This document shows positions 50,146 to 63,009 of a DNA stretch of 64,000 nt, piece by piece; position 1 is the first letter of the stretch, and each line of letters begins with the position of its first letter. The translations under genes and the position numbers were made by a program. This stretch comes from Marisa cornuarietis (lineage: Eukaryota; Mollusca; Gastropoda; Architaenioglossa; Ampullariidae), in the NCBI GenBank assembly GCA_004794655.1, contig SMMW01000019.1, positions 1,173,001-1,237,000 of the forward strand, given 5' to 3'. Below the pieces are notes generated by a model. The model was given only the letters and a program-made list of their open reading frames with translations, was not told the origin of the DNA and did no database searches.

Positions 50146-52107
50146 GCATTTCGTGATGATGATTGCTCGAAGGTAAAGAAAATCGCTGTTCATCCTTTTA
50201 AAACAAATTTTAGGTAGACCCCCAAGGGCTTAGCTTGGTTGATTGAAGTTTATTGGTTTATTTAGATCACGTGACATGCGCAGCGTGACATGTAGCGAGT
50301 GCACTCTAGAGTCTAGATAGACGGCTGGGGCAGAACTGCTAACTGAACTCAATGCCTTGGTAACAAGCGGGACACGGTGCTTTCGGAGGATGTGGATTGT
50401 GACTTGCATGGGACAAGACGCGAACATGTCTCGGCGCCTACATGCCCGACTATCGGGTGGGTCAGAGACTCGCCAGGGTGGGAGGAGCTGGCGGTAGTGG
50501 GGGGGGGGATGGTATCAAGTCTGTTATCAGCATCGCAGTCATCAAGCTGTCAGACTCGCCGCAGAGTTTGGGTGAATGTCGCAAAGGGGTGGCTAGTAGG
50601 CCTACAGGATGGGCAGAATCCACCCTGGGGCGAAGATGAGGACGTGAAGGTGTAGAGGCCATCTTATCATCTTATGACCTCGTTATGATAGCGTAGTTTG
50701 GTTTAAAAGGTAACTTTATAGGTGCTTCTAGTACTAGATGATTAAAAAACGTAATTAGACTTTCCTGAAAAACAGGTCGAGAAATTAACTTTCAAAATGG
50801 GGTAGATTCGAATGCTGAAAACAGTCTAAAAATCTCAAAGCTGCATTAATATTAAAAACAAAACAATAGAAATGAAATCGCTGGATCGGGCGATCGGCTA
50901 TAGTCAGCGATCGGTGTTACACAATAAATATCCCACCTTCCCACATTTGGCTGTACACGCACACTTAAGCACCTGGTGCCATATTTACGGACAGCAGGTG
51001 AAAGTAAATGAAAACATTCTTTTATCAATATGTTGCTAACCCTGTCCTCGTCCTCGTCCCCTCGTCCTCTTCTTCTTCTTCCTCCTCCTCCTCCTCCTCC
51101 TCATCATCATCATCATTCACCACCAGAACAGTCTATCCCCGGGTGGAACACCCCTCACGTGAGGCAGTGCAACTGTTGTGTGTCAAGCTTGCGATGAATA
51201 TTTGTCTAATTACGGGTCGCGCTGCTGAATTATCGAACAAAACGTCGGCTCAGCCGTCTGCATTTAAGCGTCGGCTGATTTTATCTTTTATTTACATTTG
51301 ATTTTTTTTTATGCTGCTGCTGCTGCTGCATCCACTTTCGTGCTGACGTCAGCATCCAGATGCTGGGGCGACGATTGGTTAATTGATAGCAGGATGTATG
51401 TCCTATTGTTTTGCATGTGCTCCATGTTTGCGCAGTATCGACGGCGCTCCGAGTATGATCTGCGAAGTTACAAAGACAGATTGGCAGTTCCCTTCTTCAT
51501 CCCAACCACCACAACCCCCCCCCCTTTCTTGTCTTTCTCATCCTCACTCTGTGTCTTTGTCGGCAGATGGGTTCATCTGCACACGTTTGGAAAGCACACG
51601 TGGGTGTCGAAGGAAAAGAAAGTTTTCTCAGCAAATATATTTTGCATCGATGGCGAATATAAAAACGTCAGGAATGGAGAGCATGAAAGAACCGTTTGAT
51701 GAAATCACATTTAGAAACGGACGATAATAAAACAAAGCTACGTGTGATTTTCTTTTTTCTCCCGACACTAATGATTCAGAAAAACATTTATCAGTCTTCT
51801 CATATGGCGAAGGACCAACTCTAAGGAAAAGGCTCGATCTGGATGAAGCAGCAGAAAAAGGCGGTTAAACAATTTCGTCACTCAACTCAAAAAGGAAAAA
51901 TAACTGTAAAATCGGCGAAGTGCAGACGTCAACAATGTGCGTGCATGCGGTTGTGTGTTCGTGTGTGTATATATGCTGCTTTGTCTTGTAGACAAGTACA
52001 AACATAAGTACACGTGGTTGTAGAGGCGCTTGTGTGAATGACTTATTTATTATAAAAATAAATTTTCTAGCTATGAGCTTTTATCATCGCGCCATTACTA
52101 TATCAAC

Positions 52108-52111
<4 letters not shown>

Positions 52112-52184
<73 letters not shown>
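52112..52184. repeat. (TG)36 microsatellite
   Basis: This is a pure 73-bp TG tract located 845 bp before the exon-2 acceptor. Confidence 0.97.
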
Positions 52185-52185
<1 letters not shown>

Positions 52186-53028
52186 AGTGATTTTATCTCA
52201 CAAAGATCCGGGCACTCATTGCTGCAACAGATGTTCTTTTCTCCTGTTCGCATCCCTGCCGGGTTTTTCTTTGCAGCGGCTCGATTGCACTGTTGCTCGG
52301 TCACAAGCTTTCCCTGCATAATGGTGTCCACGCATGCGCGACGTCCCCATTGTTCCATGTATAAAGCACCCTGAAGTTAAATATAAAACCACGATAAAAT
52401 TGAGATATTGTTACCGCCAAGCCTGGCAAAGAAAGGCCCGGCTGTAAGTGCGGCTGCCAGGAGACTATTAATGACGTCGCAACACGCCGCCATGTTTTGA
52501 CCGTTCTGTTCACTCACACCGATCCATATTTTCTCTCTAACTTTTTGCTTTTTGGACAAAAACAGTTTATCTTTAAAGAGGAACATAACATAGGCAATGT
52601 CTTCGATAGGGCTGCGATATGGGAACGAATAGGAGCACATGGTCATCCAGGTCGGAGAGAAGAGAGCAAGTGGGGCTGGCTAACAGCTCGTTTTTTTAAT
52701 TTTCAGTCTTGGGGAGGGGGGAATGAAGCGAACAAAGCAAAAGGAAACGAAACTTGGAATACCTTTTTATGGTTTGCAAGAAATGACATGAACCCATTTG
52801 ACATGGAAATATTTTCCCTCCTTCCTTGCCTCCATATATCAGTTCATCTCTTTTGTACATCTTCCCCGTTTCCATATTTCAAGGCAAGCGGTGCACCGCC
52901 GTAGATCTTGTTGGCTGCAGGGTGAAAGAGGGGAACACTTGGTTCGCAAGAGTGGTGGCCAGGGAACATCATTTAGTAGTGTCCGCCTCGGACGGCGCTC
53001 AGTCATGCTTCTGTGCTGTTCCTTGCAG

Positions 53029-53157
53029 GTGGCCATCAAGATCATCGACCGCAGCAAGCTGAAGGATGATTACCAAAAGGATCACATTCACCGTGAAGCA
53101 CGCATTCTGGGCCAGCTGCGGCACCCCAACATCATCCGTCTGTATGAAACACTCAAG
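53029..53157 (+). CDS. Coding exon 2 of the same CAMKL Ser/Thr kinase
   Basis: This exon encodes residues 38-80. It begins with VAIKIIDRSKLK, where K41 of VAIK is the ATP-binding beta-3 lysine. It continues to HIHREARILGQLRHPNII, where E60 is the alpha-C glutamate that pairs with K41, and ends RLYETLK. The acceptor is CTGTTCCTTGCAG ending at 53028 and the donor is AAG|GTACGA at 53158. The length of 129 bp is exactly 43 codons, so both flanking introns are phase 0 and exon 1 joins in frame. The HPNIIRLYE motif (beta-4/beta-5) is shared across MARK, SIK, NIM1 and SNRK. The loop between 'IDRSK' and 'REA' (KDDYQKDHIH) is one residue longer than in MARK or SIK and recalls the longer loop of HUNK. 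The hinge, HRD and DFG motifs were not found downstream within the window, so the gene is truncated by the window edge. Confidence 0.95.
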
Positions 53158-53288
53158 GTACGATCTGTCCCAAACATGTACGCATGGCTGTGGTCTAGTC
53201 GACTTGTTTAAAACATTCAAAACAGTCATGACTATAGATATTCTAACAGTTTAAACTACATAAAATGTTGTTGTTACTTGCATTTCCC

Positions 53289-53289
<1 letters not shown>

Positions 53290-53335
<46 letters not shown>

Positions 53336-53353
53336 GCACACACACACACACAC
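53290..53353. repeat. (CA)n microsatellite just downstream of exon 2
   Basis: The CA tract has two CGCA interruptions and starts about 133 bp after the exon-2 donor. Confidence 0.95.
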
Positions 53354-54582
53354 ATGCAACAACGAGGAAAAAAGGATCCAATTCAAACAAGGATCCTGTC
53401 AAACAACTGGAAGAAGGGAAGTTTCTACCACTTGTAGATATTCGTGTTTCATCATCCCATTCATCATTCTATAGACATAACGTTTGCTTGTCATGTTGCG
53501 TGCGTCGGTGTATGTGTTCTTATTATTCTGTTGGGGTTTGTTGGTTGTTTCTTTTTAATCTGACCTTAACTGGGGTTTTATATCTTGTCTTTATTATGGC
53601 TGTTGATATATTTTTGTACAATTATTTACGGATGTGTTGTAGAGTGTATTAGTTAGTCTGTTATGTGAGTTTATGTCTTTCTATAACATGGTTAAAATAG
53701 TCAGGAGATTGTTAGGCAACGAAAAGTTGATCGATCTGTCCATTCAAATTGAAAAAGCGTAGAAAGCCAAAGGTAATCCAGCAGAATTGGAAACTCTGTG
53801 TCAAAGAGGTTCACAAGAGAGCCCACTTTTAGTTGAGGGCGTGACGTCACACTCCCCCTGGTCTGGGCCACCAAGCGGCCTGTTTACAAAATATGAGTTT
53901 AGGGAACTTGTGGTCAGCGAAGCAGTTCTAAAGGACCTCCTGCACACTTACCTGATGACGTGTGCGCAGTGTACCTCATGATGCAGGAATAACTTGCACA
54001 CATCTCTGATGACGTCAGCACCTGTGTAAATCCGCGTGGCTTCACGTGCAGAGCGCGGGAAGTCAATGTGTGAGAAGTACGTGACCTCACAGTCTATTTT
54101 TAGCCGTTCCACTGAATGAAGACAACAACAGCAAGCGTCACTTTTTTTTAAAAGTAAAAAAGCGGTTGTAAAGTCTTTGCTGAGTCTCCGATATTTATCA
54201 CCAGGGATTATGACCTACCTTACCAGGGATCACGACTTTTCCTACCTGGGATTATGCCATTTTTTTTACCTGAAATTATTAGTTTTTTAATGCACAATTG
54301 CTAAAGCATCCTTCGAGAACCACCCTCTTTTATCACTTAGAATTCGCACTTGTCTGCCTATGTTTTTAAACAGGATCGGCAGCTGTGACAATCACAGTAT
54401 TTTATTTGTAGACATATTTCTAAAACGTGTATCTATAGCGTTATGTGATAGAGTGTGCGTGTGTGAGCGATAAGACACGTGAACACATTCCGTGGGACCG
54501 TACATGTACTTAGTATTCATACCCCGTTTCTTTGTTGGGTGTTGAAGGTTTCTACAAACTTTCTTTTCTTTTTTTCTTCTTT

Positions 54583-54601
54583 GTTTGTTTGTTTGTTTGT
54601 T

Positions 54602-54645
<44 letters not shown>

Positions 54646-54648
54646 TCA
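54583..54648. repeat. (GTTT)n-(CTTT)n compound microsatellite
   Basis: GTTT units are followed by about twelve CTTT units in a homopyrimidine context. Confidence 0.95.
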
Positions 54649-56472
54649 CACATACATTTATTCATTTGTTTCTGTGTGTCTTAACCATCTCGTATTCCTT
54701 ACCTTCAGAATCGAGATCATCAGAGTCGGTCAAAAATATGGAAAGTAGCAGTATAGGTTCAAAATGAAAATGTACTGCTACTGCTGTCTGTACGCTTTTG
54801 AATCCGGAAACGAACATTTCAAATATTTTAACAGTTTAATAGTTCTCAATCGAACAGATGGTCCTGTACATGTCACAAACACAACACTTCCATAATTTCA
54901 CGGCAATCGTCTTTTCCCCACAATTATGTATTTATTGTGGTTTTTCTTTTTACCTCGTCTTCTTTTTACAGCTTTAAAATAGACATTCTTCTAGTTGTTG
55001 GCCGTCATTCAATGGTTTGCACTAGTCGACTAACAGTATTTTGAATCGCTTGTGTCGTTAGGATCAGCTGCTGCTAGTCTGCAACGGAAAAGTGATTAAT
55101 ATCGATTTTGGAAGAAAGTCTGACAGTGTGTGTGCGTGCTTGTGTGTGTGCGTCTGTGTGTTTGCGGATGTGTGGATGGACAAAATGACGCAATTAAAGA
55201 AGAAATAATTTTTTTTTTAAATATTGTTTATCAGTAAACTAATGGCCTATTAAATAACAAGAGGACGAATTTTTTGCAGTACATTCTTGATCCATTTGTG
55301 AAACTCATTTTGTCGTTTTATACCAACATTTTATTTTCTGTGACGCTACATCTGACCCTGCATTAGTTACATCTGCTGTCTCCTCAGCTGTCTGCTCCCC
55401 AACATCAAGCCAGGTACTCATACCTCACCTGTAACACATTTAAGGCCCCCCTGTCAAGATGTTAAAAGATTATTTCAGTGACACTTTAGACCCATTGACT
55501 GATTATTTAGTGTTTTATTTTTGAAGCACAAGACAAAAAAATTAACATAATTTACTGAAGAGTAGAATCTGCTTGCTTTAGAGACTTTTAGACTTTGTGC
55601 TGCACAGCAGTTTTAAAAACCTGGACTGGACAAGGATCAGGGTCCTATACAGTTATCAGAATCACCAACTCTTAGATTTTTGTCTGGTCCGAAACCCTGA
55701 CCCTGGCAGGTATATAAAGGAACCCGACCTTTTTTCTCAGTTTGGCCATGGGTTTTGGACGAGTGGTTGGTCACACTGAGTAACATTCAGTCTTTATACA
55801 GCATTTCTATGCTGGGGCAGGCTCGTCACACGCCTGGTTAAATGCCACCTGCGGTTAGCAGACAAGTTCCTAACTTGAACTGCATTGACTTACGTAGTTC
55901 TTTGACTTTCCACATTTGGACTGGCAGTTCTTGGATTTTTCTGGGCGATCTTGGACTTTTTACAGGGGAATTTAGGCTCGGGAGGCTTGTCATCACCAGT
56001 GAAAGATGCTACTCAAATCCTACTGTTGTTCAGATTTTAGAAGAAGTTGAGAGAAGAAAACACCAAGCTTCAGGTGGAATTCATGCTGACCTTTCCTGTC
56101 CAACATAATCATGGTGTGTACCTACATGCAAAGCGCTTGCAGTCCCAGGCCGCCCCGGCTATAGATTATATCGATAAAGGAACACACATATATTCGTTCT
56201 ATGATTGTTTAAATGCTGCGGAAATCGTGGTAGTCGTGCCGAAAGAAGAAGAAAAAATGTCGGACAGTCGATCGATGCTGGGAAAAGATACTGACAGGTA
56301 TGATGGATGATTATAAAGATAGTCGCAGATTCGGTGAAGGCGAAATCCAATACGCAGATTATGTTTCCGCTCTCCTGTTGATTGTTCTGTCTACATGTAA
56401 CTATATGCAAGATAGAGAAGCAGGTGGAGGAAGAGGATGAAAGAAGAAAGATTGGAGAGAGAGAGAGAAAAA

Positions 56473-56474
<2 letters not shown>

Positions 56475-56521
<47 letters not shown>

Positions 56522-56528
56522 CGCGTGC
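56475..56528. repeat. (GT)n(GC)n alternating tract
   Basis: A GT run leads into GCGCGCGCGCGCG, flanked on both sides by GA runs. Confidence 0.95.
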
Positions 56529-57529
56529 GAGAGAGAGAAAAATGTGTGTAGGGAGGTGTAAGGATGTTTGTGTATATATATAAGAGAGAGAGAATGAGAG
56601 TGACAGAGAATGTCTGAATGTGAATTTGTGTGACTTCTTCCTATTTTTAATGAAGAGACCAAAAGAATATGATAAGATCGAAAAAAGCTTTTCTTCTGCT
56701 ACTCCGTTATCAATCTGTGAGAGTTATTTCTCATTACGGAAAAATGTTCACGGGGATAAATGAAAGGACTAAAGTAGAGATGATGGTGAGTCTGCTTGCA
56801 GGCATATTATCATCATCCAGTAGATAAACGGCACAGTCGGATCTCTCTACTCATTATTAACGGCAGAATACAGTCTGGCCTTTTTTTTTAAAAAAAAAAG
56901 AGGGAGGGATAAATGAATGATGAGAACGTTTGGTTAAGTGTAGGGTTTAGACATCACCTCAGGGCTAACGCACATTAATCATTGCCTATGACAATGGACA
57001 GGCGGTTTATAGCTACCACCGTGGTAGCTTTACTAGAGTTCAGAGCCGTGAACTCCTTTGTGTTCACATGAATGTGTGCATGCATAAAGATAAAATTTAA
57101 CACATCCATGTGAGCATAGCTGTTAACACCACATCCATGTTTTAAAAAAAAGGTGTATGGACGACAATATTTTAAAAGACAGAAGATGAAACAGCAGCAG
57201 TAATATTAAACGATGATGGAGATTGAATTTAAAATGTAGAGAGGCAGAAGCTCAAATACACGCAAGAAATAAATAAAGCAAATACTGAGCGAGCGAGGGA
57301 ACGCGAAAGCGAAGGGGCAGGACAAGAAGGTGGGGGTTGAGCTCGAGAGAAAGAAAACGTGCGAGCATTCAGTGAGGACAAGCCGTAAACAAAACCAAAG
57401 AGGAGTAGATTATCAAAGTACAAGTGTATCTTAATCCAGATGGCGGAAGGATGACATTCCCCCCCCCCCCGCTTCATCCTCATGGCTTTGTAATGGTCAC
57501 CAATTTTTCTTGTAATATGCGATGTCCTG

Positions 57530-57990
57530 CGTGCCTCCGTCGTGCAGCCATTTTGTCTAATGCTGCGCGGCACTAGCAGCAATTTCACGCAAAGCAGCGG
57601 AAGCAATTTTGACGACGTAAACAGCCGCAGCGCTGTCTGTAAACAAGCTGGCGCCATCTTGCTCACCCGGCCACTGCGCATGCGTGTCGTGAAGCCTGGA
57701 GCGTCAGAGTCGATGGCAGTGTCGCTGTTATCGAAGACGTTTTCAGGTCGTCTGCTGATAGTTTCGACATGTGGACCTTTCCTTAGCGATAACACTGCAA
57801 GTGTGAGAATTCACGGCTGAAGACGGAGGAGGAGAGAGAGAGGTCTGCGGACTCTCCTCACTCAGACTCGGTCGACATCGATCGTCTGCAACGCTGCACA
57901 TGAACGGGACACAAGTCATTTTCCCTCCTGAACTGCTACAAACCACCGCCTCCCCTTTCGCCGACAGACGCAAGGCCGTCCCCCGCCCGA
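57530..57990. promoter_or_regulatory. CpG-rich island with NRF1 and YY1 motifs (candidate internal promoter)
   Basis: GCGCCATCTTG at 57652-57662 is a consensus YY1 site, GCCATTTTG at 57547 is a variant, and TGCGCATGCG at 57675-57684 is an NRF1 site. The block is CpG-rich compared with the AT-rich intron around it. YY1 plus NRF1 is a common pair at housekeeping CpG promoters. A 188-codon minus-strand frame (57229-57795) overlaps it but shows no recognisable domain. Confidence 0.4.
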
Positions 57991-59614
57991 AATATCGACC
58001 TCGGTCCCTCTTCAGTCATTTTTCACTTGTTTGTAGACTCGGGTAGCCACGTGGCCAGCCCCAGCAGCAGGCTTTGTACAGTGTGCGGCGAGATGATGTG
58101 GGAATACCAAGTGACGTGCGTCTTGATGAGGACTGGTGGGGAACAGGGGGGTTGGGGGCAAATTATGAAGCGGCATACGCGCGGCTGGTGAAGGGAGAGC
58201 TTTTTTAAAATTCTTATTCTGAGGTTTTATGCCGTCTCCAGCGAGACAAACAGGGGTGTCTGTATGTCGTTTTTCTGTTCTTTCCTTTGCCTTTAAAACA
58301 CTATTATGACTCAAATAAGTGTTGCATGCGTTAGTTAATCAAAAGATGGCTAACCGCCCCGATAAGGTTGGTGTACGATACTCTACTGTGTCTGGTGAGA
58401 ATCACTAAACATGTCGTTACAGTGTCGTTAGTAAGGTGTACAGTGTACCCTCCCCTAAGACACTTTGGGGAGACTACTGACAATGATAAGATAATACTTT
58501 TCTCTCCCTTTCATTTCCCGTCTTTTTCTTTCTATTAGTTTATTGTTGCCTAATTTATTTACTGCTTTTTGTCTTTGAATTTCGCTAATCTCCCCTAGTT
58601 GAGAGGTTATCAAAAGGCCCTAACACTGCTGGTCTGTCGAGTTGCTAATCGCGGAAGAACAGGGAAACAGCTTACACACCTGGAGAGTATCCATTCTTAG
58701 GGTACAGCATGGCGCACCTGAACAGACTTAACGTGTCGCTTATTCTAGTTCATAATATCTCACCGAGAGGTGGAAGCACTTTCCCTTACAAAATCAACAG
58801 TTCATGGTCTCCGTGAATATGTCAACAGTTGTATTGTGAAGCTTCTATGTGCTTACTTGTCATTTTACCGAAATTGTGATTTGGAAGACCTGCGTGCTGA
58901 GATTCATATTATATACTCTTTAAAAGTGTTCAGCTGTGCACAGTTCTAAGTGCCCTTATGTCTTGTACTGTATGGTGTAGTTCAGTCTCAGCTCACTGCA
59001 TCTATGAAGAGTTGAACACTCTAATGCTCTAATGCTTTGATATTAAAATGTCAAGGTACTATGACCGACCTTGCTGTAGGCCAGTAGGGCCATGGACGTG
59101 TAAGTGGTTCGTCGTGTCTAATATAAGTATGTAACAACATATAACCACTCTGTTTAACTTCTAAGATAAATCCTGCCTTCATTGCTACTGAGTGGGAAGG
59201 AGAGGTTTTTACACTTTTGGTTTAGGTGTTGTTCGTTAGACATTGCGGAGGAGGAATAACGGAATTTACGTAACTCTACATTCACATAGGGCTTATCTAG
59301 TTTATCTTTGTTTAATGTGTGACAGTAAAATAGCTGCTTCCTATTCATCCCAGCTTCTCGTTTTGCTTGCCACCGAGAAAAAGCAAGTTTATTTTGATTT
59401 CTAGTTCAAAACTTTATTGTCATATAGTCACGCAATTTCATCAAAGGGAGATAAACGATAATAACAGAGTAACCACGAATGTCAGGGAGGAAAACCACGT
59501 AGGCATTGTGACTGGAGTAAGTGACTGTAGGCAGTCAATGGAGTAACACAGCATGTGCGGTTTGTAAATTTTATTATTTGGTTTAATATTCCATCCCTTT
59601 TCAGTTACATTCCC

Positions 59615-59785
59615 AAGTTTTCTTCGTTACCCCATCCTACCCTTCGAACACATTCTTCCACCCATCCTACCCTTCTAACACATCGTTTGCCCCATCCTAT
59701 GCTTCTAACACATCCTTCCACCCATCCTGCACTTCTCCTAACACATCTTACAATCCCCCTCTACGTCTCGTAACATATCCTACGA
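59615..59785. repeat. ~34-bp pyrimidine-rich minisatellite, five copies
   Basis: CCCATCCTACCCTTCTAACA followed by CATCxTTCCA recurs with small changes. Confidence 0.85.
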
Positions 59786-60015
59786 GCTCACTAACGCCTC
59801 AAGCTAACCTTGCCACGGAAATTCCTTTGGGCCACGCATGGATCGGAGAAGCGCGCTGGCCCACCGGGCCATGCTGGTGTGACAGACAATGATGCAGGGG
59901 CCGCACAGATCGATGAGGAAGAAGAAAGCACAGCAGCATTTGCAAGTCTGATACAGTCGCGTTGGTCTCTTTGCAGGATAAAACACTCACACACATATAC
60001 ACCCTCTGGCGCCCG

Positions 60016-60019
60016 CGCG

Positions 60020-60053
<34 letters not shown>
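60016..60053. repeat. (GC)n(AC)n alternating tract
   Basis: GCGCGCGCGCGC runs into ACACAC over 38 bp, another Z-DNA-prone sequence. Confidence 0.95.
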
Positions 60054-61677
60054 AACTCTCTCCCTGCCAAAAATTTCTCCCATTTGTATTTCCTCCTTTT
60101 CTCCACTTCTAACATAGGTGCTAATACCCACAAGCCCACCGCTTGCACTCTACCCTTTCTTTCCCCGTCCCCTGTTCGCCTTCCTCTCCCCAGACCTATT
60201 GGAATGGTCGTGACACTCCATCCCGCGAGGGACGACGGGAGCTGTACTACTGAGTGCAATCTAATTTCTGGCTTTGCCGCTTTGAATTAGAGAAAATATG
60301 GTTTTCGTAAGTTTATAGAGCTCTGAACGATGTTTGGGTTTGAATGACCTCACATCTAAATTGTCCGCCGAATCGTTTTGTAAGCCTGACAGGTTCCCCG
60401 GTCAATGTACGGTAGCTGGAGTCTGTTTGCCGGAAAGCTAACCCGGGTATACTGAGGGTGTTGGGGTTAAGTGTTCTGAAACCGAAAACGCGAAAAAGAA
60501 GTGAGTGGTAAAAAAAAAGTCACATCTTCAAACCATTTTTGTCCGTATCTCAATTATATTTGCTCTCTTTTTATGTATCAAAACCTGTTTATCTCACCAT
60601 CTGTTAGTAGTGCCAAGTTACCCTCTGTACTAGCTAGTACTTTGTTTTATCTCGCATAATTGATTGGCCTTATTATAGAACTGTTACATACTCTTTGTAC
60701 TAACATATTATTTGGTTTTCTTCAGTTTTAACATCCCTACTTGTCCCCTAAAGGCTTCTTGTCCCTATTTCTATGCATATTGAAAAACCATTTACTTTCT
60801 TCTATTCTTTGACTGGATTTCTTTTTCTTCATTTTCCAATCTCTCTAACTACTGGACATATCTGTCTTTTATATCTGCATATCTGTGTTTAAATTTGTTT
60901 CTTAATTTGTTAGTCATGTCTGTGTCTGTTCCCGCTCTAACGATGAGTAAGCGTTATATTTCATCCCTCTAATTACTAATTACTTTCAAATATGCAAGGT
61001 CCACCTTGGCCAGTAGATAAGTGCCTTGGTACAGTATTGATATTAAGAGTTTGTGTGTACTTAATTTCTCCATTACTCCCGCTGGAAACCCTGAGCAAAC
61101 AGAAATTATTCTCACGTAAGGACAAGAGCTTTCTCTATTTGTTGCTCTGACAGCTTCATCACGGATCTCATTCGGCTGCCGGTTTAGAGTATTTCGTCCT
61201 ACAATGGATATTATTGGAGCTTTGCGCCTTGGGGAGGTGTGTGCATGTGCAGGTGCGTGCGGGTGTTGTTTCTTGTAACCATAGCAACTCTTGTCTCGGG
61301 GAAAACTAGCCGAGCATGACGCGTAATCTCCACAGCCCAGTGTTTGCACTGACTGCAGGGGCGGTAATTGCCGGGGGGGGGGGCGCAGCAGGGTTTTGCA
61401 AGAGGGACGATGACGATGGGTGTTGCTGAAAACGGCGAGGACTGTGCGACACACGCGGAAGCGGGAGCTCGCATGCTGTCCGTGGCTCTTGGTCACGTGA
61501 GTCGTCGTCACTTCCTTTCCAGAGGGTGAAGAGGGTTAGAGGTTCAGAGAAGACTCGTGTAGCGGTAAAGTTGCGGCTGTGTAGACCCTCACCTTTTGTC
61601 ACACCTGGCTGAAATGTGAAAGCATTCAATCCTGACCCCTTTCTCACTTCCCAGTCCTTAACTGAATAAGTATGGGC

Positions 61678-62030
61678 GATTGTTTGACCAAGTTTGACAA
61701 AGTGTTTATGTGAAGTTTATATGATGAAGAAAAGCTTTGCCAAACTTGGTCAAACGTTTGCTCATGCTTGTCCGGTTTATAACGGCCTAAAGACAAGAGT
61801 AGCCCTGTTCATAGCTTGCACAGCTTGTTTGTTACTGGGCAAAGTGGCGAATCGTCAAACCAAGTACCCGAAAGTCCATTGACAAATGTGTTAGTATTTT
61901 AAAGGCAAACACGTCTGGACTTTGCTCAGTATGTTGATCAAAGTCTTAATGTCTCGATCGTTTGCCTCAAAACCGCTGTTTCCATGTGACCTTTACACTC
62001 AGTTTTGCTAGACTTGGCCAAACGTTAGAA
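61678..62030. mobile_element. Putative MITE with terminal and subterminal inverted repeats
   Basis: GTTTGACCAAGTTTGACAAAG (61682-61702) is inverted at 61735-61755 with 20 of 21 matches, making a strong hairpin. A third related inverted copy, TTTTGCTAGACTTGGCCAAACGTT, sits at about 62003-62026. The outer pair would bound a 350-bp non-coding element, and the inner pair would be a subterminal hairpin. No target duplication was identified, so the mobile nature is inferred from structure only. Confidence 0.45.
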
Positions 62031-62963
62031 GACATTAGTCCAAAGAGCAATTTCTGCCACCCACCTCGATCTTCCGAACTGTGATGTACACCTTTTTCTT
62101 CCTTCCTTCTTTCTCTCTTTCAGAAGTTGCTTGGCCATGAATGTCACACAGGAACCGTTATGTGCTTGCTGAACGAGACTGTTCTTTTTACTTCATTTCT
62201 GCTGCCCCCAGTTTGTCACTAAGATCTGTAACCACCCGGCGGATCACATGCGTCCACACACAAAAAAAGGAGAGAAAACCAGTTCGCCGATATCGCAACA
62301 CCCTCCCTGCCTTCATGGGACGAACATCTTCCAATGCTGCCCAGTTCATCCTTCTCACCTCCTAATCTGTCAGACAATTCACATTTCGTACTCCCATCCC
62401 TCCTTCTAGCCTCCCTGCTGCCCTCCCCTGCTCATCTTCACGTCCATTTAAAGGAAACTTCCTCGCAGGCCACTTTCAACTTCACGCGTGCGAAGATCTT
62501 ATTGACAAGATTGTAAGCAATGCATGCGATTTTCGTGAACGATCAATACTAACGGCAGCTCGAGGATCATTATTTTTGGTGAAAAAACACTGTATTTTAT
62601 TTTCACATCTGAGACATTATATCCGCAACGGTGTTTAGGCGGGTATACTATTGACTTGTGCAAACACCTGCATTCGTCTCCTTTGTTTAGTGAAGCTGCA
62701 GAATTTTTCTTTTTAATTTTTGAGAAGAGTTCTGCAAGAGGAAAATCCTCTTAAAATGTAGCGAATACCGATAAGGAAGGTTAATACTGAGCCTACTTTA
62801 CTTTTGTAAACATTTGGTCTTCTTCATTTTTGCAAAGGAAAAGCTCAGCTGAGCCTTAACGGGACTCGCGAATATTCCCTCCAAGCTTCATCTTCATTAA
62901 AATGGCGGAATATGCACAAGTCCCTGTGCCTTCCGGTGAAGGACAATGCGAAATATTGTGCAT

Positions 62964-62964
<1 letters not shown>

Positions 62965-63009
<45 letters not shown>
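62965..63009. repeat. (TAT)n microsatellite
   Basis: About fifteen TAT/ATT trinucleotide units. Confidence 0.97.

Noticed and set aside
52497..52904. 135-codon frame just upstream of exon 2, considered as an extra exon
   Set aside because: It lacks homology and ends before a clear polypyrimidine tract and acceptor for exon 2. It is also not needed, since exon 1 joins exon 2 in phase.
57011..57029. 19-bp palindrome AGCTACCACCGTGGTAGCT
   Set aside because: It is a single short palindrome with no partner or context; such sites arise by chance in 64 kb.
57229..57795. 188-codon minus-strand frame overlapping the CpG island
   Set aside because: There is no recognisable domain, and much of it comes from Ser/Arg-rich low-complexity sequence. 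Kept only as a note to the candidate promoter.
60969..61511. 180-codon minus-strand frame
   Set aside because: It starts from GTG, has no domain and has intron-like composition.
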